NCBI GenBank assembly: GCA_947383215.1
Contig: CANDCP010000024.1
Span: 1-42,218 of the forward strand
Source of the DNA: an uncultured Roseburia sp.
GTDB taxonomy: Bacteria; Bacillota; Clostridia; Lachnospirales; Lachnospiraceae
DNA length: 42,218 nt
Direction: 5' to 3'
A model generated the notes under the pieces. The model did no database searches, was not told the DNA's origin, and saw only the letters and a list, made by a program, of their open reading frames with translations. Below are positions 27,299-38,088 of this stretch, in pieces. A program made the position numbers and the translations under genes. How positions within the stretch are numbered: position 1 is the first letter of the stretch; the number at the start of each line of letters is the position of its first letter.

Positions 27299-27398
27299 GA
27301 TTATAGCATAAAACTGAATTATATAAATGTAAAACTTGCAAAAATATATAAAAACTGACTTTGATTATTATAAAAATATCCTAAATTTGAAAAAAATA

Positions 27399-27427
27399 TT
27401 GTAAAAACTTGCAAGGCATTATACAAT
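27399..27427 (+). promoter_or_regulatory. Promoter of glutamate dehydrogenase
   Basis: TTGTAA (27399-27404), 17 bases, TACAAT (27422-27427), in a very AT-rich leader (27299-27471). AAAGGAG lies at 27455-27461. Confidence 0.55.
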
Positions 27428-27465
27428 AGAAGTGTTGATGTATATACTATATATAAAGGAGATAG

Positions 27466-28806
<1,341 letters not shown>

Positions 28807-28837
28807 TCGGCAAATTCAAAGTGAATAAATGATATGG

Positions 28838-28875
28838 AAAGGTTCTGTAAGCGCGGTGTTTACAGAACCTTTTTT
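28838..28875 (+). terminator. Intrinsic terminator after gdhA
   Basis: AAAGGTTCTGTAA (28838-28850) pairs with TTTACAGAACCTTT (from 28859) around GCGCGGTG, then a T-run to 28875. A textbook hairpin. Confidence 0.9.
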
Positions 28876-28949
28876 CTGACTGAAAATCCCTTTAGTCGGG
28901 ACAAAGAAGATGTTGAAATGAGTTTTTTGGGAAACTTTTCAATAAAACA

Positions 28950-28978
28950 TTGCATTTTTCTGATAATTTTCTTACTAT
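28950..28978 (+). promoter_or_regulatory. Possible promoter of the Cache-type chemoreceptor
   Basis: TTGCAT (28950-28955), 17 bases, TACTAT (28973-28978). Spacing is ideal but the hexamers are only fair. No well-spaced sigma-D (TAAA/GCCGATAA) site was found. Confidence 0.35.
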
Positions 28979-29020
28979 TTAAATAGAGTCATTTATTGGA
29001 CGAAAAGAGGAGGGTGTAAT

Positions 29021-30745
29021 ATGAAGAGAAGGACGCGAAGGTTAAGCATCAGGGTAAAGCTTATGCTGATTATGAGTTTTGTAATTGTTTGTCTGTGTCT
29101 TGTGATTGGATTAAACGTATATGCGAAGCTGCAAGACGATATGGTTCGTATGGGGGTTGAACAGGCGCAGGTGGCTGCGGGTATTGCGGCCGCGCAGGCG
29201 GACGGGGATACAATTGCGTCTTTAAAGGCGGGCGACGAGCAGTCGGAGGAATATCTGCGCGTACAGCAGGCGTTAAAGCGAATGAAGGATGCGTGCGGAG
29301 TAAAGTATCTGTATACGCTGAGTACTGACGGAGATAATGTATATTACGGCGTCGATACGGATGAGAGCGAAGGTCATGCTGAAATCGGAAAGGCGTTTGT
29401 TTTATCTTATGAAGAGCTAAGAGCGGTTTTTGAGGGGGCGACGTATGTACAGGATTATATTGATTCTACGGATGACGGCGATCTGATTACCGTTTATATG
29501 CCGATTATGGATAGCCAAAATCATGTGGCGGCAGTACTTGGCAGCGATTACGACGCGTCCCTTATTACCAGGCGGTTGAATGAGACGAGGAGTAATATCC
29601 TCTTGATCGGCGGAGCCGGGCTGCTTGTAGCGCTTTTGATTTTGAATTTTATTGTCGGAAGAATTACGAAAAGCATGCGGATTGTGAATCAGAAGCTTTA
29701 TGAGCTGGCAAACAATGAGGGAGATTTGACGAAACAGATTCAGATAAAGACCGGCGATGAGATGGAGTTGATTGCCGACAGTGTGAATGAATTGTTGCAG
29801 TACATCCGTGAAATTATGGTCCATATTTCAAAGGATTCGTATCGGCTGAATGATTCTTCTAAGAGCGTCGTGGGCGATCTGGTCAGCGCGGGGGAGAATA
29901 TCGTAGATGTGTCGTCGACGATGCAGGAGATGAGCGCCGCGATGGAGGAGACGACATCTTCCCTGGGCCAGATTAATGAATCCGTTGCGCAGATTTATAC
30001 GCGGATCAATGATATCTCGGAAGAGGCCGAAAACGGAAATATATTTACGGATGAAATTTCCAAAAAAGCGGCCCAGATTTATGAGGACGCAAAGTCGGGG
30101 CAGAGTCAGGCTTATGATAAGACAGAGGAAATGACAAGATCTGTCAATGAAAAAATAGAGACGTCTAAGTCTGTGACAGAGATTGAAGTTTTGACGGAAA
30201 ATATTATCGGAATAACGGAGCAGACGAATTTGCTGGCGCTGAATGCGAGTATCGAGGCCGCCAGGGCGGGAGAAGCAGGAAAAGGATTTGCGGTTGTGGC
30301 CGGCGAGATCGGGAAGCTGGCGTCCGATTCCGCAAGCGCGGCATCCAGGATAAAACAGGTCAGCAGTGAGGTGATCACTTGTGTCGAGGGGCTTGCCGAG
30401 GAGTCCAGAGCCATGGTCCGGTTTGTGGAGGAAACCGCGATGGAGGGCTATCGCAGGCTGCTGACGGCCGGAGAGGATTACCGCCGCGACGCCGAGAGCA
30501 TTCATGACGTTATGGAGCGTTTTGCGGAGGATTCCAGGCAGCTTCGCCAATCAATTGACGGGATCAGGGAGGCAATGCAGGCCGTCAGCACGGCGGTAGA
30601 GGAAAGTGCGCACGGCATCGTAAACGTTTCGCAAATGTCTTCGGAGTTGACCGGAAGCGTAAGCAGCATTGAAAAAGAGGCGGACGCAAATAAACAGATT
30701 GCGGAGCGGCTGCAGAGTGAGGTAATTAAATTTAAATTGGAGTAA
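29021..30745 (+). CDS. Methyl-accepting chemotaxis protein with extracellular sensor
   Basis: A 574-residue chemoreceptor. It has membrane segments at about 13-33 and 192-214 and about 155 extracellular residues between them, with a Cache-like pattern ([38 protein letters not shown]). A HAMP domain (about 214-265) precedes the coiled-coil signalling domain. The CheA/CheW tip is intact ([20 protein letters not shown], about 399-418, then [15 protein letters not shown]). Cache domains usually bind small amino acids or carboxylates; the ligand here is unknown. GAGGAGGG precedes the ATG. The neighbouring glutamate dehydrogenase has its own terminator, so the two are probably not cotranscribed. 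Confidence 0.92.
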   Translation: MKRRTRRLSIRVKLMLIMSFVIVCLCLVIGLNVYAKLQDDMVRMGVEQAQVAAGIAAAQADGDTIASLKAGDEQSEEYLRVQQALKRMKDACGVKYLYTLSTDGDNVYYGVDTDESEGHAEIGKAFVLSYEELRAVFEGATYVQDYIDSTDDGDLITVYMPIMDSQNHVAAVLGSDYDASLITRRLNETRSNILLIGGAGLLVALLILNFIVGRITKSMRIVNQKLYELANNEGDLTKQIQIKTGDEMELIADSVNELLQYIREIMVHISKDSYRLNDSSKSVVGDLVSAGENIVDVSSTMQEMSAAMEETTSSLGQINESVAQIYTRINDISEEAENGNIFTDEISKKAAQIYEDAKSGQSQAYDKTEEMTRSVNEKIETSKSVTEIEVLTENIIGITEQTNLLALNASIEAARAGEAGKGFAVVAGEIGKLASDSASAASRIKQVSSEVITCVEGLAEESRAMVRFVEETAMEGYRRLLTAGEDYRRDAESIHDVMERFAEDSRQLRQSIDGIREAMQAVSTAVEESAHGIVNVSQMSSELTGSVSSIEKEADANKQIAERLQSEVIKFKLE

Positions 30746-30864
30746 TATTGTTTTGAAAGCTAAAAAATAAACACCAATATAAAAAATTATTATGGTATAT
30801 TACCCTCTCATTTGTTAAGATTTTAAGTATCACGGTTGAGGCAATGGTTGTGAAAGGGGTTTTT

Positions 30865-31911
30865 ATGGAACCAATGATTCGAATGACAAATGTAAACAAA
30901 GAATTTAAGGTGGTGAAGCGCAGGGAGGGGGTGCGCGGCAGCATTCTCGATCTGTTTTCCAGAGAGTATCATATGCTGCGGGCCGTCAATGACGTGTCGC
31001 TTGAAATTATGCCGGGGGAAATGGTAGGCTATCTTGGGCCAAACGGCGCGGGAAAGTCTACGACAATTAAGATGATGACGGGAATTTTAGAGCCTTCGGC
31101 CGGTGAAATTCTTGTAAACGGGCGGGTTCCATATGAAAACAGGACGAGGAACGCGCAGGACATCGGCGTTGTGTTTGGTCAGAGGACGCAGCTGTGGTGG
31201 GCGCTTCCGGTGATAGAGTCTTTTAAGATATTAAAAGAAATCTATCAGATTCCGGAGAAGGATTATAAAGATAACCTGGAGTATTATGACGCGCTTGTGG
31301 GGGCGGGAGGACTGTACCATAAGGCGGTGCGCGAGATGTCATTGGGACAGAGAACCCTCTGCGACATTCTGGCGGCTTTTTTACATAATCCGAGTGTGGT
31401 GTTTATGGACGAGCCGACGATTGGCCTTGATGTTTCGATGAAGACGAAAATACGTCAGCTTGTGAGCAGTTTAAACGAAAAAAAGGGAACGACGGTGATT
31501 TTGACGACGCATGATATGGGCGATGTGGATGCGCTCTGTAAGCGGATTGTGATTATTGATAAGGGTACCATGATATATGACAATGATATCAAATGCCTGC
31601 AGCAATATTTTGGCGCGTATCGCACTGTGAAAGTACAGTTTTCAAAGACGGTTTCGGATTTTGGAGGCGATGCTCTGGAAAAGCAGTCCAAAGAGGTAGA
31701 AACGTGGCTTGCAGAGAAATTCCCGCGCGCAAAATCTACGGTTGTTTCGGTAGAGGACGATTGGATTCAGATTCTTTTGAATGAGGAGGAGGTCCGCATG
31801 ATGAAAGTAATTAACTGTATTCAGGATAACAGAAGGATTGTGGATATGAATTTACAGGAGATTACGACGGAGAGCGTCATTCGAAAGATTTACGAAGGAG
31901 GTGTGGCATGA
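30865..31911 (+). CDS. ABC-2 exporter ATP-binding protein
   Basis: A 348-residue ATPase with Walker A GPNGAGKST (58-66), a variant signature MSLGQRT (158-164), Walker B VVFMDEPTIGLD (178-189) and switch His216. The motif GVVFGQRTQLWWALP and a C-terminal extension of about 100 residues (DUF4162-like) fit the drug/lipid-export ABC-2 subfamily. The start is ATG 30865 after AAAGGGG. Its stop overlaps the next start by four bases (ATGA). With two different permeases downstream it should form a heterodimeric exporter. The substrate is unknown. The phosphopantetheinyl transferase three genes later hints at a natural product, but only by proximity. Confidence 0.92.
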   Translation: MEPMIRMTNVNKEFKVVKRREGVRGSILDLFSREYHMLRAVNDVSLEIMPGEMVGYLGPNGAGKSTTIKMMTGILEPSAGEILVNGRVPYENRTRNAQDIGVVFGQRTQLWWALPVIESFKILKEIYQIPEKDYKDNLEYYDALVGAGGLYHKAVREMSLGQRTLCDILAAFLHNPSVVFMDEPTIGLDVSMKTKIRQLVSSLNEKKGTTVILTTHDMGDVDALCKRIVIIDKGTMIYDNDIKCLQQYFGAYRTVKVQFSKTVSDFGGDALEKQSKEVETWLAEKFPRAKSTVVSVEDDWIQILLNEEEVRMMKVINCIQDNRRIVDMNLQEITTESVIRKIYEGGVA

Positions 31912-32735
31912 ACCTCGCGGCAAAAATTTCTGTCCGTATCAGGCAGAGCGCGGCCCTGATGCGGGGGAGCATTATGGAGGGCTTAACCTTCCGGACGAGC
32001 ACGTTCGTGACAATCATAGGGAATTTTATTTATCTGGTGATCGTTTATTTTCTCTGGAGGGCGATTTATGATTCCAGTCCATCGGATGTGGTCAACGGAA
32101 TGACGTTTTATGACACAATGGTGTATCTCGTGCTTGCGGCGGCGATGTTCAACTTTTTGGATTCCTTTGTCGTGTGGGATATCGGAAGGAGCTATCAGAG
32201 CGGAGAGCTTGTAGAGTTTCTGGTAAAGCCGATTGATTATCAGAGATTTCTGTTTTTTGCTCATTCCGGAAACTGTGTTGTCTCGTTTTGCATTACGTTT
32301 CTCCCGACGTTTGCGGTTATTTATTTCGTTACCGGCGGAAGCTTTGCGCTTGGTTTGAATCTCGTGTTTTTCGCGGTAAGTCTTGTTCTCGCGCTGGTGA
32401 TTAACTTTTGCGTAGATTTTATGGTGGGGACAATTTGTCTTTATACGCAGTCGATCTGGGGCGTCAACATTATGAAGGAGGTAGTAGTTTCGCTGCTTTC
32501 CGGCGCGACGATTCCGCTTGCGTTTTTTCCCGTGCAGCTGCGTGAGATTGTCGATTTGCTGCCGTTTCAGGCAATATATCATACGCCGCTGCATATGCTG
32601 ACAGGGGCGAACCTTACGGTTGGGGATTATGCACGGGGAATTTTGCTGCAGTTGTTCTGGGTATTTGCGATGCTTTGCTTAAGTAAGCTGTTTTGGCAGC
32701 GTTCGCTGCGGGTTATGACGATTAACGGAGGTTGA
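31908..32735 (+). CDS. ABC-2 permease, first subunit (DUF990-like)
   Basis: A 275-residue integral membrane protein with about six hydrophobic segments. It contains YQSGELVEFLVKPIDYQRFLF, the cytoplasmic (R/K)P motif of the ABC2_membrane_6/DUF990 family. It overlaps the ATPase gene by four bases and has GGAGG upstream, so it is translationally coupled. It is the membrane half of the exporter together with the next gene. Confidence 0.88.
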   Translation: MNLAAKISVRIRQSAALMRGSIMEGLTFRTSTFVTIIGNFIYLVIVYFLWRAIYDSSPSDVVNGMTFYDTMVYLVLAAAMFNFLDSFVVWDIGRSYQSGELVEFLVKPIDYQRFLFFAHSGNCVVSFCITFLPTFAVIYFVTGGSFALGLNLVFFAVSLVLALVINFCVDFMVGTICLYTQSIWGVNIMKEVVVSLLSGATIPLAFFPVQLREIVDLLPFQAIYHTPLHMLTGANLTVGDYARGILLQLFWVFAMLCLSKLFWQRSLRVMTINGG

Positions 32736-32738
32736 CGT

Positions 32739-33548
32739 ATGGAGCCGAGAAAAAGAGGGTTTGGTTACTATGCCCATATCTATAAAATGATACTGTTCCA
32801 GGACATTAAAAGCAAAATGAGTTACCGCGCTGATTTTATTATATCCACAATAGGGATGCTTTTTACCAATATCGCGGGTTTTGTCACGTTTTGGATTTTG
32901 TTTTTGAATTTTCCGGATATTCGGGGCTGGACTTATTATGAGATGCTGTTTCTGTATGGTTTTGCCATGCTTGCGATGACGCCGGTACAGTGCTTTTTTG
33001 ACAATAACTGGAATTTAAACCGTTCCTTGTATACCGGCGATTTTATCAAGTACTGTTTTCGCCCGGTAAATTTATTTTTTTATTTTATCTCGGAGGTGTT
33101 TGACATCAAAGGGCTGGGACAGCTTGCATTCGGATTGGGAACCTTGATTTACGCATGGAATAAGCTGTCGCTGCCGCTTACGCCGCAAAATATTTTAGCG
33201 CTTGTCATAGGGGTGCTTTCGGCGTCGCTGTTTATGATTGCCCTGATGAATTTTGCGGCGGCGGCCGGATTTTGGCTGCTTGGCGCGACCAGCGTCATGA
33301 TTTTTATGTTTAAGTTCAAGGATTACGCCAGATATCCGGTGACAATTTTTAACCGCGCGTTCCGGGTGATTTTCACCTTTTTGATCCCAATCGGGTTTAT
33401 GGCGTACTATCCGAGTCTTTATTTTATACGGCCGTATGAAGTTCCGCTTTTCACTTTTTTGACTCCTGTGTTTGGGATTGTTTTTTTCTATCTCAGTTAT
33501 TTATTCTGGATGAAGGGAGCGAGACAGTATACGGGAACAGGTTCTTAA
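32739..33548 (+). CDS. ABC-2 permease, second subunit (DUF990-like)
   Basis: A 269-residue membrane protein with about six segments. LYTGDFIKYCFRPVNLFF matches the corresponding motif in the first permease, so the two are distant paralogues. It starts three bases after the previous stop with GGAGG just upstream. It is expected to pair with the upstream permease and ATPase. Confidence 0.88.
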   Translation: MEPRKRGFGYYAHIYKMILFQDIKSKMSYRADFIISTIGMLFTNIAGFVTFWILFLNFPDIRGWTYYEMLFLYGFAMLAMTPVQCFFDNNWNLNRSLYTGDFIKYCFRPVNLFFYFISEVFDIKGLGQLAFGLGTLIYAWNKLSLPLTPQNILALVIGVLSASLFMIALMNFAAAAGFWLLGATSVMIFMFKFKDYARYPVTIFNRAFRVIFTFLIPIGFMAYYPSLYFIRPYEVPLFTFLTPVFGIVFFYLSYLFWMKGARQYTGTGS

Positions 33549-33560
33549 GAGGGAAGGGAC

Positions 33561-34292
33561 ATGACAACAATCTATATTATGGACATTTCAAAATTAAATC
33601 AGGATGAAGTGTTTGAGCGTTACTTTGCCCGCGTTTCTTTATGGCGCAGGCAAAAGATAGAGAGAGCAAAATTCAGGATGGATAAAAACAGAAGCCTGGG
33701 CGCCGCAATACTGCTGGCGCACGGGCTTTTGCCCTATGGAATCAGCGAGAGAGACGCGCTTATTTGCAGGGGAGAATATGGAAAACCGTATATTTCCGCC
33801 GTATTAAAGGATGGCAGGGAGGAGGAGGTTCGCGGCATTCATTTTAATCTGTCTCATTCCGGAACTTATGTGGCGGCTGCGTTTGGAGACGTCAGGGTTG
33901 GCATTGACATCGAGCATATCAGAGAAAACTGGAAGAAGATCGCGGAGCATTTTTTTTCGGAGGAAGAGGTTCGAAATATTATGGCGCGCCAAAGCGAGGC
34001 GGAAAGACGGGACTTGTTTTTGCGCTATTGGACGATAAAGGAGAGCGCGATGAAAGTGAGCGGGGCGGGAATGCGGATCCCTCTGCGCGATATTTTTCTG
34101 AAAGAAAACGGTAAGGTTTTGCTGAAAACGGGGAATCATTTTTCTGAATACTTTTTGAAAGAATTTGAAATTGTCTCAGAAAATGATATAATAGCAGATG
34201 GGATAAAAAGCGACCGCGGAGAGGGAGGATACCGGATATCCGTGTGCGCGGAGACAGATGCGTTTGCGCAGGAGATGATTTGGGTTGAATAA
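33561..34292 (+). CDS. 4'-phosphopantetheinyl transferase, Sfp type
   Basis: A 243-residue enzyme that moves the phosphopantetheine arm of CoA onto the Ser of carrier proteins. Motifs are FNLSHSGTYV (95-104), VGIDIEHI (113-120, Asp116 and Glu118 for Mg) and YWTIKESAMKVSGAGM (156-171, Glu161 and Lys165). Length is that of Sfp/EntD/Gsp enzymes, not of small trimeric AcpS. It lies 12 bases after the exporter permease and its end overlaps the HAD gene, so it belongs to that transcription unit. Possible clients are a peptide or polyketide synthase elsewhere or AcpP of this window. No synthase is visible here. Confidence 0.93.
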   Translation: MTTIYIMDISKLNQDEVFERYFARVSLWRRQKIERAKFRMDKNRSLGAAILLAHGLLPYGISERDALICRGEYGKPYISAVLKDGREEEVRGIHFNLSHSGTYVAAAFGDVRVGIDIEHIRENWKKIAEHFFSEEEVRNIMARQSEAERRDLFLRYWTIKESAMKVSGAGMRIPLRDIFLKENGKVLLKTGNHFSEYFLKEFEIVSENDIIADGIKSDRGEGGYRISVCAETDAFAQEMIWVE

Positions 34293-34953
34293 GGATATGA
34301 AGTACGATGCAGTAATATTTGATTTGGACGGAACGCTGTTAGACACATTGGAGGATTTGACGGACGCCGTAAATTTCGCGTTGCGGGAATGTAAGATGAA
34401 AGAGCGCGGTATGGATGAGGTGCGTATTTTTCTGGGAAACGGAATACGCAATCTGATGCAGCGGGCCGTAGAGCGGGGGGAGGATAACCCTGATTTTGAC
34501 AGAGCGTTTGAGCTTTTTCGGAGATATTACAGGGAACATTGCAATGATAAGACGAGGCCGTACCCGGGCATTCAAAAGATGCTTGGCAGCTTGAAGGAGC
34601 AGGGGCGCCGTCTGGCCATTGTCTCAAATAAAGCTGATTTTGCGGTGAAAGAGCTCTGTGAAATTTATTTTAAAGATCTGGTGGAAACGGCAATCGGAGA
34701 GCGGGAGGGGATTGCGAGAAAGCCGGCAAAGGATACGGTATGCCGCGCGCTTTTGGAACTGGGTGTGACGGGGGAGCGTGCAGTCTATGTAGGAGATTCG
34801 GAGGTGGACATTCTGACGGCGAAGAATGCGCATCTCCCATGTATCAGCGTCACATGGGGGTTCCGCGACAGAGAGTTTCTGGCGGAGCGGGGAGCGGTAT
34901 ATTTTGCGGATATGCCGGAGGAGATTTTAAAGCTTTTGGAGCGGGAGTTGTAA
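34285..34953 (+). CDS. HAD-family phosphatase, phosphoglycolate phosphatase-like
   Basis: A 222-residue HAD hydrolase. Motif I is FDLDGTLLDT, motif II is VSNK, motif III is a Lys in ARKPAKD, and motif IV is VGDSEVD. An alpha-helical cap follows motif I. It resembles Gph/PpaX-type phosphatases; the substrate cannot be assigned. The start is uncertain: TTG at 34285 has AGGAG 11 bases upstream and overlaps the previous stop by 8 bases, while ATG at 34297 gives the family-typical MKYDAVIFDLDG but has no well-spaced site. Its stop is one base before ktrB. Confidence 0.88.
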   Translation: MNKDMKYDAVIFDLDGTLLDTLEDLTDAVNFALRECKMKERGMDEVRIFLGNGIRNLMQRAVERGEDNPDFDRAFELFRRYYREHCNDKTRPYPGIQKMLGSLKEQGRRLAIVSNKADFAVKELCEIYFKDLVETAIGEREGIARKPAKDTVCRALLELGVTGERAVYVGDSEVDILTAKNAHLPCISVTWGFRDREFLAERGAVYFADMPEEILKLLEREL

Positions 34954-34954
34954 A

Positions 34955-36331
34955 ATGAAAGAATCGATTCAGGGAATAAAAAAGACGGTGCGGTCCGTCA
35001 AGGGCAGCATGACATACACCCAGATTATAGCGTTAGGATATTTTTCATTGATCTTGTTTGGAACGCTTCTTCTGTCGCTGCCGGCGGCGACGAGAGGCGG
35101 GGAGGGAGCAGACTTTCTGACGGCGTTATTTACGGCGACAACCTCCACCTGTGTAACGGGGCTTGTGGTGGTGGATACGGCAACGTATTGGAGCGTATTT
35201 GGGCAGATTGTAATTTTGGTAATGATTCAGATCGGCGGGCTTGGGTTTATGACAATGGGCGTAGTGTTTGCTATGCTCTTAAAAAAGAAAATCACATTGT
35301 CGGTCCGGGGACTGGTGCAGGAGAGCATGAATGCGAACCAGGTCGGAGGCATGGTGAAGCTGGTGAAAAATGTTTTTTTGGGAACCGTATGTATCGAGGG
35401 GATCGGGGCTCTGCTGCTGGCTGTCCGGTTTGTGCCGCAATTCGGTGTGTTAAAGGGGATCTATTACAGTATTTTTCATTCAATATCCGCATTTTGCAAT
35501 GCGGGTATCGATTTAATGGGCTCCGTTTCCGGGCAATATTCGTCTCTAGTCTCTTATGCGGCCGACCCGCTGGTAACCCTTGTGGTCAGCGCGTTGATTA
35601 TTGTGGGCGGCATTGGCTTTCTTGTGTGGGCGGATATACGCAAGTACGGGGTAAAATGGAAAAAATATACGCTGCATACCAAAATTGCGTTAAGTGTGAC
35701 ATTTGCGCTGCTTGCCGCGGGGACCGTTTTATTTTATTTCCTGGAACAGGACCATACGCTTGCGGACATGAGCGTCGGAGAGGGGATTCTGGCTTCGTTT
35801 TTTGATTCCGTGACCGCGAGGACGGCCGGGTTTAATACGACCGATACGGCGGCGCTTTCCTCGTCTTCAAAGCTTCTGACAATTCTTCTTATGTTTGTCG
35901 GGGGAAGCCCGGGTTCGACGGCCGGAGGGATCAAGACCGTTACCATGATGGTTTTGTTTGTATATGTCTGGTCTAATTTGCGCGGCTCAAAGAGCTGTAA
36001 TATTTTTGGGAGACGTCTTTGGGATGAGGATATTAAAAAGGCAAGTAACGAAATTATTATCAGTCTTACCATGGCGATGGCGGCGGCGCTGGCGATCAGC
36101 AGCATGCAGGATATCCCGATGGAGGATATTATGTTTGAGATTTTTTCCGCGATTGGCACTGTCGGAATGACGACGGGAATCACGCGTTCGCTTTCCTTTG
36201 TCTCCAGGCTTTTGATTATATTGCTGATGTATTGCGGACGAATCGGAAGTATGTCGTTTGCGCTGTCTTTTACCGAGCGGAAAAAGGTTGCGCCGATTCA
36301 GCTTCCGGCAGAAAAAGTTATGATTGGTTAG
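34955..36331 (+). CDS. ktrB: Potassium uptake channel subunit KtrB/TrkH
   Basis: A 458-residue ion-transport subunit with four repeated membrane-pore-membrane units. Pore filters are visible as TSTCVTGL (63-70), ISAFCNAGIDL (177-187), TARTAGFNTTD and AIGTVGMTTG. Length, and pairing with a single-module KtrA next door, favour Ktr over Trk. It starts one base after the HAD stop with GGGAG upstream. It works as a dimer gated by the KtrA ring. Confidence 0.94.
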   Translation: MKESIQGIKKTVRSVKGSMTYTQIIALGYFSLILFGTLLLSLPAATRGGEGADFLTALFTATTSTCVTGLVVVDTATYWSVFGQIVILVMIQIGGLGFMTMGVVFAMLLKKKITLSVRGLVQESMNANQVGGMVKLVKNVFLGTVCIEGIGALLLAVRFVPQFGVLKGIYYSIFHSISAFCNAGIDLMGSVSGQYSSLVSYAADPLVTLVVSALIIVGGIGFLVWADIRKYGVKWKKYTLHTKIALSVTFALLAAGTVLFYFLEQDHTLADMSVGEGILASFFDSVTARTAGFNTTDTAALSSSSKLLTILLMFVGGSPGSTAGGIKTVTMMVLFVYVWSNLRGSKSCNIFGRRLWDEDIKKASNEIIISLTMAMAAALAISSMQDIPMEDIMFEIFSAIGTVGMTTGITRSLSFVSRLLIILLMYCGRIGSMSFALSFTERKKVAPIQLPAEKVMIG

Positions 36332-36369
36332 TTCAAAAATGGGCGTCGAATGGGAAAAGAGGAGAAAAG

Positions 36370-37014
36370 ATGAAGTCAATATTAATTATCGGGATGGGGC
36401 GTTTCGGGCATCATCTGTGCCAGAAGTTTGCGGAGCTTAACAATGAAATTATGATTATGGACAACAGAGAAGAGGCCGTTGCAGATATGCTGCCGTTTGT
36501 GACAAGCGCTAAAATTGCGGACTGCACGAACGTGGAGGTTTTAAAGAGTATCGGTATTGGAAATTTTGATATTTGTTTTGTATGTATCGGGACGAATTTC
36601 CAGAGCAGCTTAGAGATTACGAGCTTGTTAAAGGAAAACGGGGCAAAGCATGTGATCAGTAAGGCGACGCGCGATATTCAGGCGAAATTTTTGCTCAGAA
36701 ACGGCGCTGACGAGGTGGTTTATCCCGACAGAGATATCGCGCAGAAGATCGCGGTCCGATACAGCGCAAATCATTTGTTCGACTATATCGAGCTGAACAG
36801 CGAATACGGAATCTATGAGATTCCGGTTATGAGAGAATGGGTGGAAAAGACGATTGCCGAGGTTAATTTCCGCAGCAGATATAAGCTTAGCATTCTGGGT
36901 TATAAACGCGGCGAGGATACGCAGCTTCTTCCCATGGCGGATCATGTGTTTGAGGAAAACGAGCATTTGATGGTGATCGGAAGGAAAGAAGATATCCGCA
37001 AGTTTATAGGGTAA
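36370..37014 (+). CDS. ktrA: Potassium uptake regulatory subunit KtrA/TrkA
   Basis: A 214-residue cytoplasmic gating protein. The RCK_N Rossmann motif is IIGMGRFGHHL (6-16) with an acidic ribose-binding Asp (IMDNREEA), binding NAD(H) or ATP/ADP. The RCK_C domain follows from about 135. The ATG at 36370 follows AGAGGAG; the open frame upstream lies inside ktrB and is not used. It partners with KtrB 38 bp upstream. Confidence 0.94.
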   Translation: MKSILIIGMGRFGHHLCQKFAELNNEIMIMDNREEAVADMLPFVTSAKIADCTNVEVLKSIGIGNFDICFVCIGTNFQSSLEITSLLKENGAKHVISKATRDIQAKFLLRNGADEVVYPDRDIAQKIAVRYSANHLFDYIELNSEYGIYEIPVMREWVEKTIAEVNFRSRYKLSILGYKRGEDTQLLPMADHVFEENEHLMVIGRKEDIRKFIG

Positions 37015-37044
37015 GGTTGTTTTTAATTGCCGTCTGCGGGACGG

Positions 37045-37908
37045 TTATCGGTTTCCCTCAAAACGTCCCGAAGCGCCGCAGGGGAGTATGAGTCCGTTGG
37101 AAGAGACGGGCAGTCCGATTTCATCTGCGGTGATTCTCCCGTCAAATTGCTTTAGCTCTGTTCCAAGCAGATATGCGAGTACGGCGGGCTGTAAACCGGT
37201 TGTGTAGGAATTGATCAGGAAAAACAGAGGATCGCTTGTTAAAAGCTTTGCGCACAGCGCAACGAAGGGATGAATGGAATCTTCGATTTTCCAGATCTCT
37301 CCCTTGGGGCCGCGTCCGTAGGAAGGCGGATCCATAATGATCGCGTCATAGTGGTTGCCGCGGCGAATTTCCCGTTCCACAAATTTTACACAGTCGTCTA
37401 CAATCCAGCGAATCGGGGCGTCTTTTAGGCCGGATGACGCGGCGTTCTCTTTGGCCCAGGTAACCATGCCCTTGGACGCGTCTACATGAGTGACGCTTGC
37501 GCCGGCGGCTGCGGCTGCGATTGTGGCGCCTCCGGTATATGCAAAGAGATTTAAAACCTTTACGGGTTTTTTGCAGCCGCGGATCTTTTCCTGAAACCAG
37601 TCCCAGTTGACGGCCTGTTCCGGAAAGAGGCCGGTATGTTTAAAGCTAAACGGCTTTAACTGAAAAGTTAGCGCGCCGTATGTAATGCTCCACTGTCTGG
37701 GCAGATTAAAAAATTCCCATTCGCCGCCGCCTTTTTTGCTTCTGTGGTAGTGCGCGTTTTTTTTGTGCCATCCGTTTTCTTTTTTTGGTGTGTTCCAGAT
37801 AACCTGAGGGTCGGGGCGGACCAGAATATAGTCTCCCCAGCGTTCCAGTTTTTCTCCGGCGGAACAATCTATTACCTCATAGTCTTTCCATTGATCGGCA
37901 ATCCACAT
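37045..37908 (-). CDS. SAM-dependent methyltransferase, RlmI-like without PUA domain
   Basis: A 287-residue methyltransferase. The SAM motif NLFAYTGGATIAAAAAGA is followed by VDASKG and the catalytic-type MDPPSYGRG. These resemble the C-terminal half of RlmI-type 23S rRNA cytosine-C5 methyltransferases, but the usual N-terminal PUA domain is replaced by about 95 residues beginning MWIADQWKDYEVID. The rRNA target is therefore inferred. On the minus strand the ATG at 37908 follows GGAGGAAA (37913-37920); an ATG at 37956 has no such site. It is convergent with ktrA and divergent from putP. Confidence 0.85.
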   Translation of the reverse strand: MWIADQWKDYEVIDCSAGEKLERWGDYILVRPDPQVIWNTPKKENGWHKKNAHYHRSKKGGGEWEFFNLPRQWSITYGALTFQLKPFSFKHTGLFPEQAVNWDWFQEKIRGCKKPVKVLNLFAYTGGATIAAAAAGASVTHVDASKGMVTWAKENAASSGLKDAPIRWIVDDCVKFVEREIRRGNHYDAIIMDPPSYGRGPKGEIWKIEDSIHPFVALCAKLLTSDPLFFLINSYTTGLQPAVLAYLLGTELKQFDGRITADEIGLPVSSNGLILPCGASGRFEGNR

Positions 37909-37958
37909 ATGATTTCCTCCGTAAACAGCATATTGGTCATTGTATGATATCAGCATTC

Positions 37959-37988
37959 ATTATAATAAGGCAGGCGTCCGTCCGTCAA
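37959..37988 (-). promoter_or_regulatory. Promoter of the methyltransferase
   Basis: On the minus strand, TTGACG (37983-37988), 18 bases, TATAAT (37959-37964). Both hexamers are strong. Confidence 0.7.
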
Positions 37989-38021
37989 TAAAAAGTTTGC
38001 CGTGAAATAGCGTTTTACATC

Positions 38022-38050
38022 TTGAAAAACAATTGATATCCTGTTAAAGT
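38022..38050 (+). promoter_or_regulatory. Promoter of putP
   Basis: TTGAAA (38022-38027), 17 bases, TAAAGT (38045-38050). It is divergent from the methyltransferase promoter with about 33 bp between the -35 boxes. Confidence 0.55.
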
Positions 38051-38088
38051 GTTACCGTAATAAACAAAAAGAAAAGAGGAGTGAAAAG

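Noticed and set aside
27340-27400. Second FabT-type operator upstream of gdhA
   Set aside because: TTTGATTATTATAAA resembles a half-site but lacks the symmetric TCAAA arm.
28940-28980. Sigma-D (flagellar) promoter before the Cache chemoreceptor
   Set aside because: TAAA and TCTGATAA are present but only about 12 bases apart instead of about 15; the sigma-A reading is slightly better.
37028-37044. Hairpin between the convergent ktrA and methyltransferase genes as a terminator
   Set aside because: The stem CCGTC/GACGG is only five pairs and neither strand has a T-tract after it.
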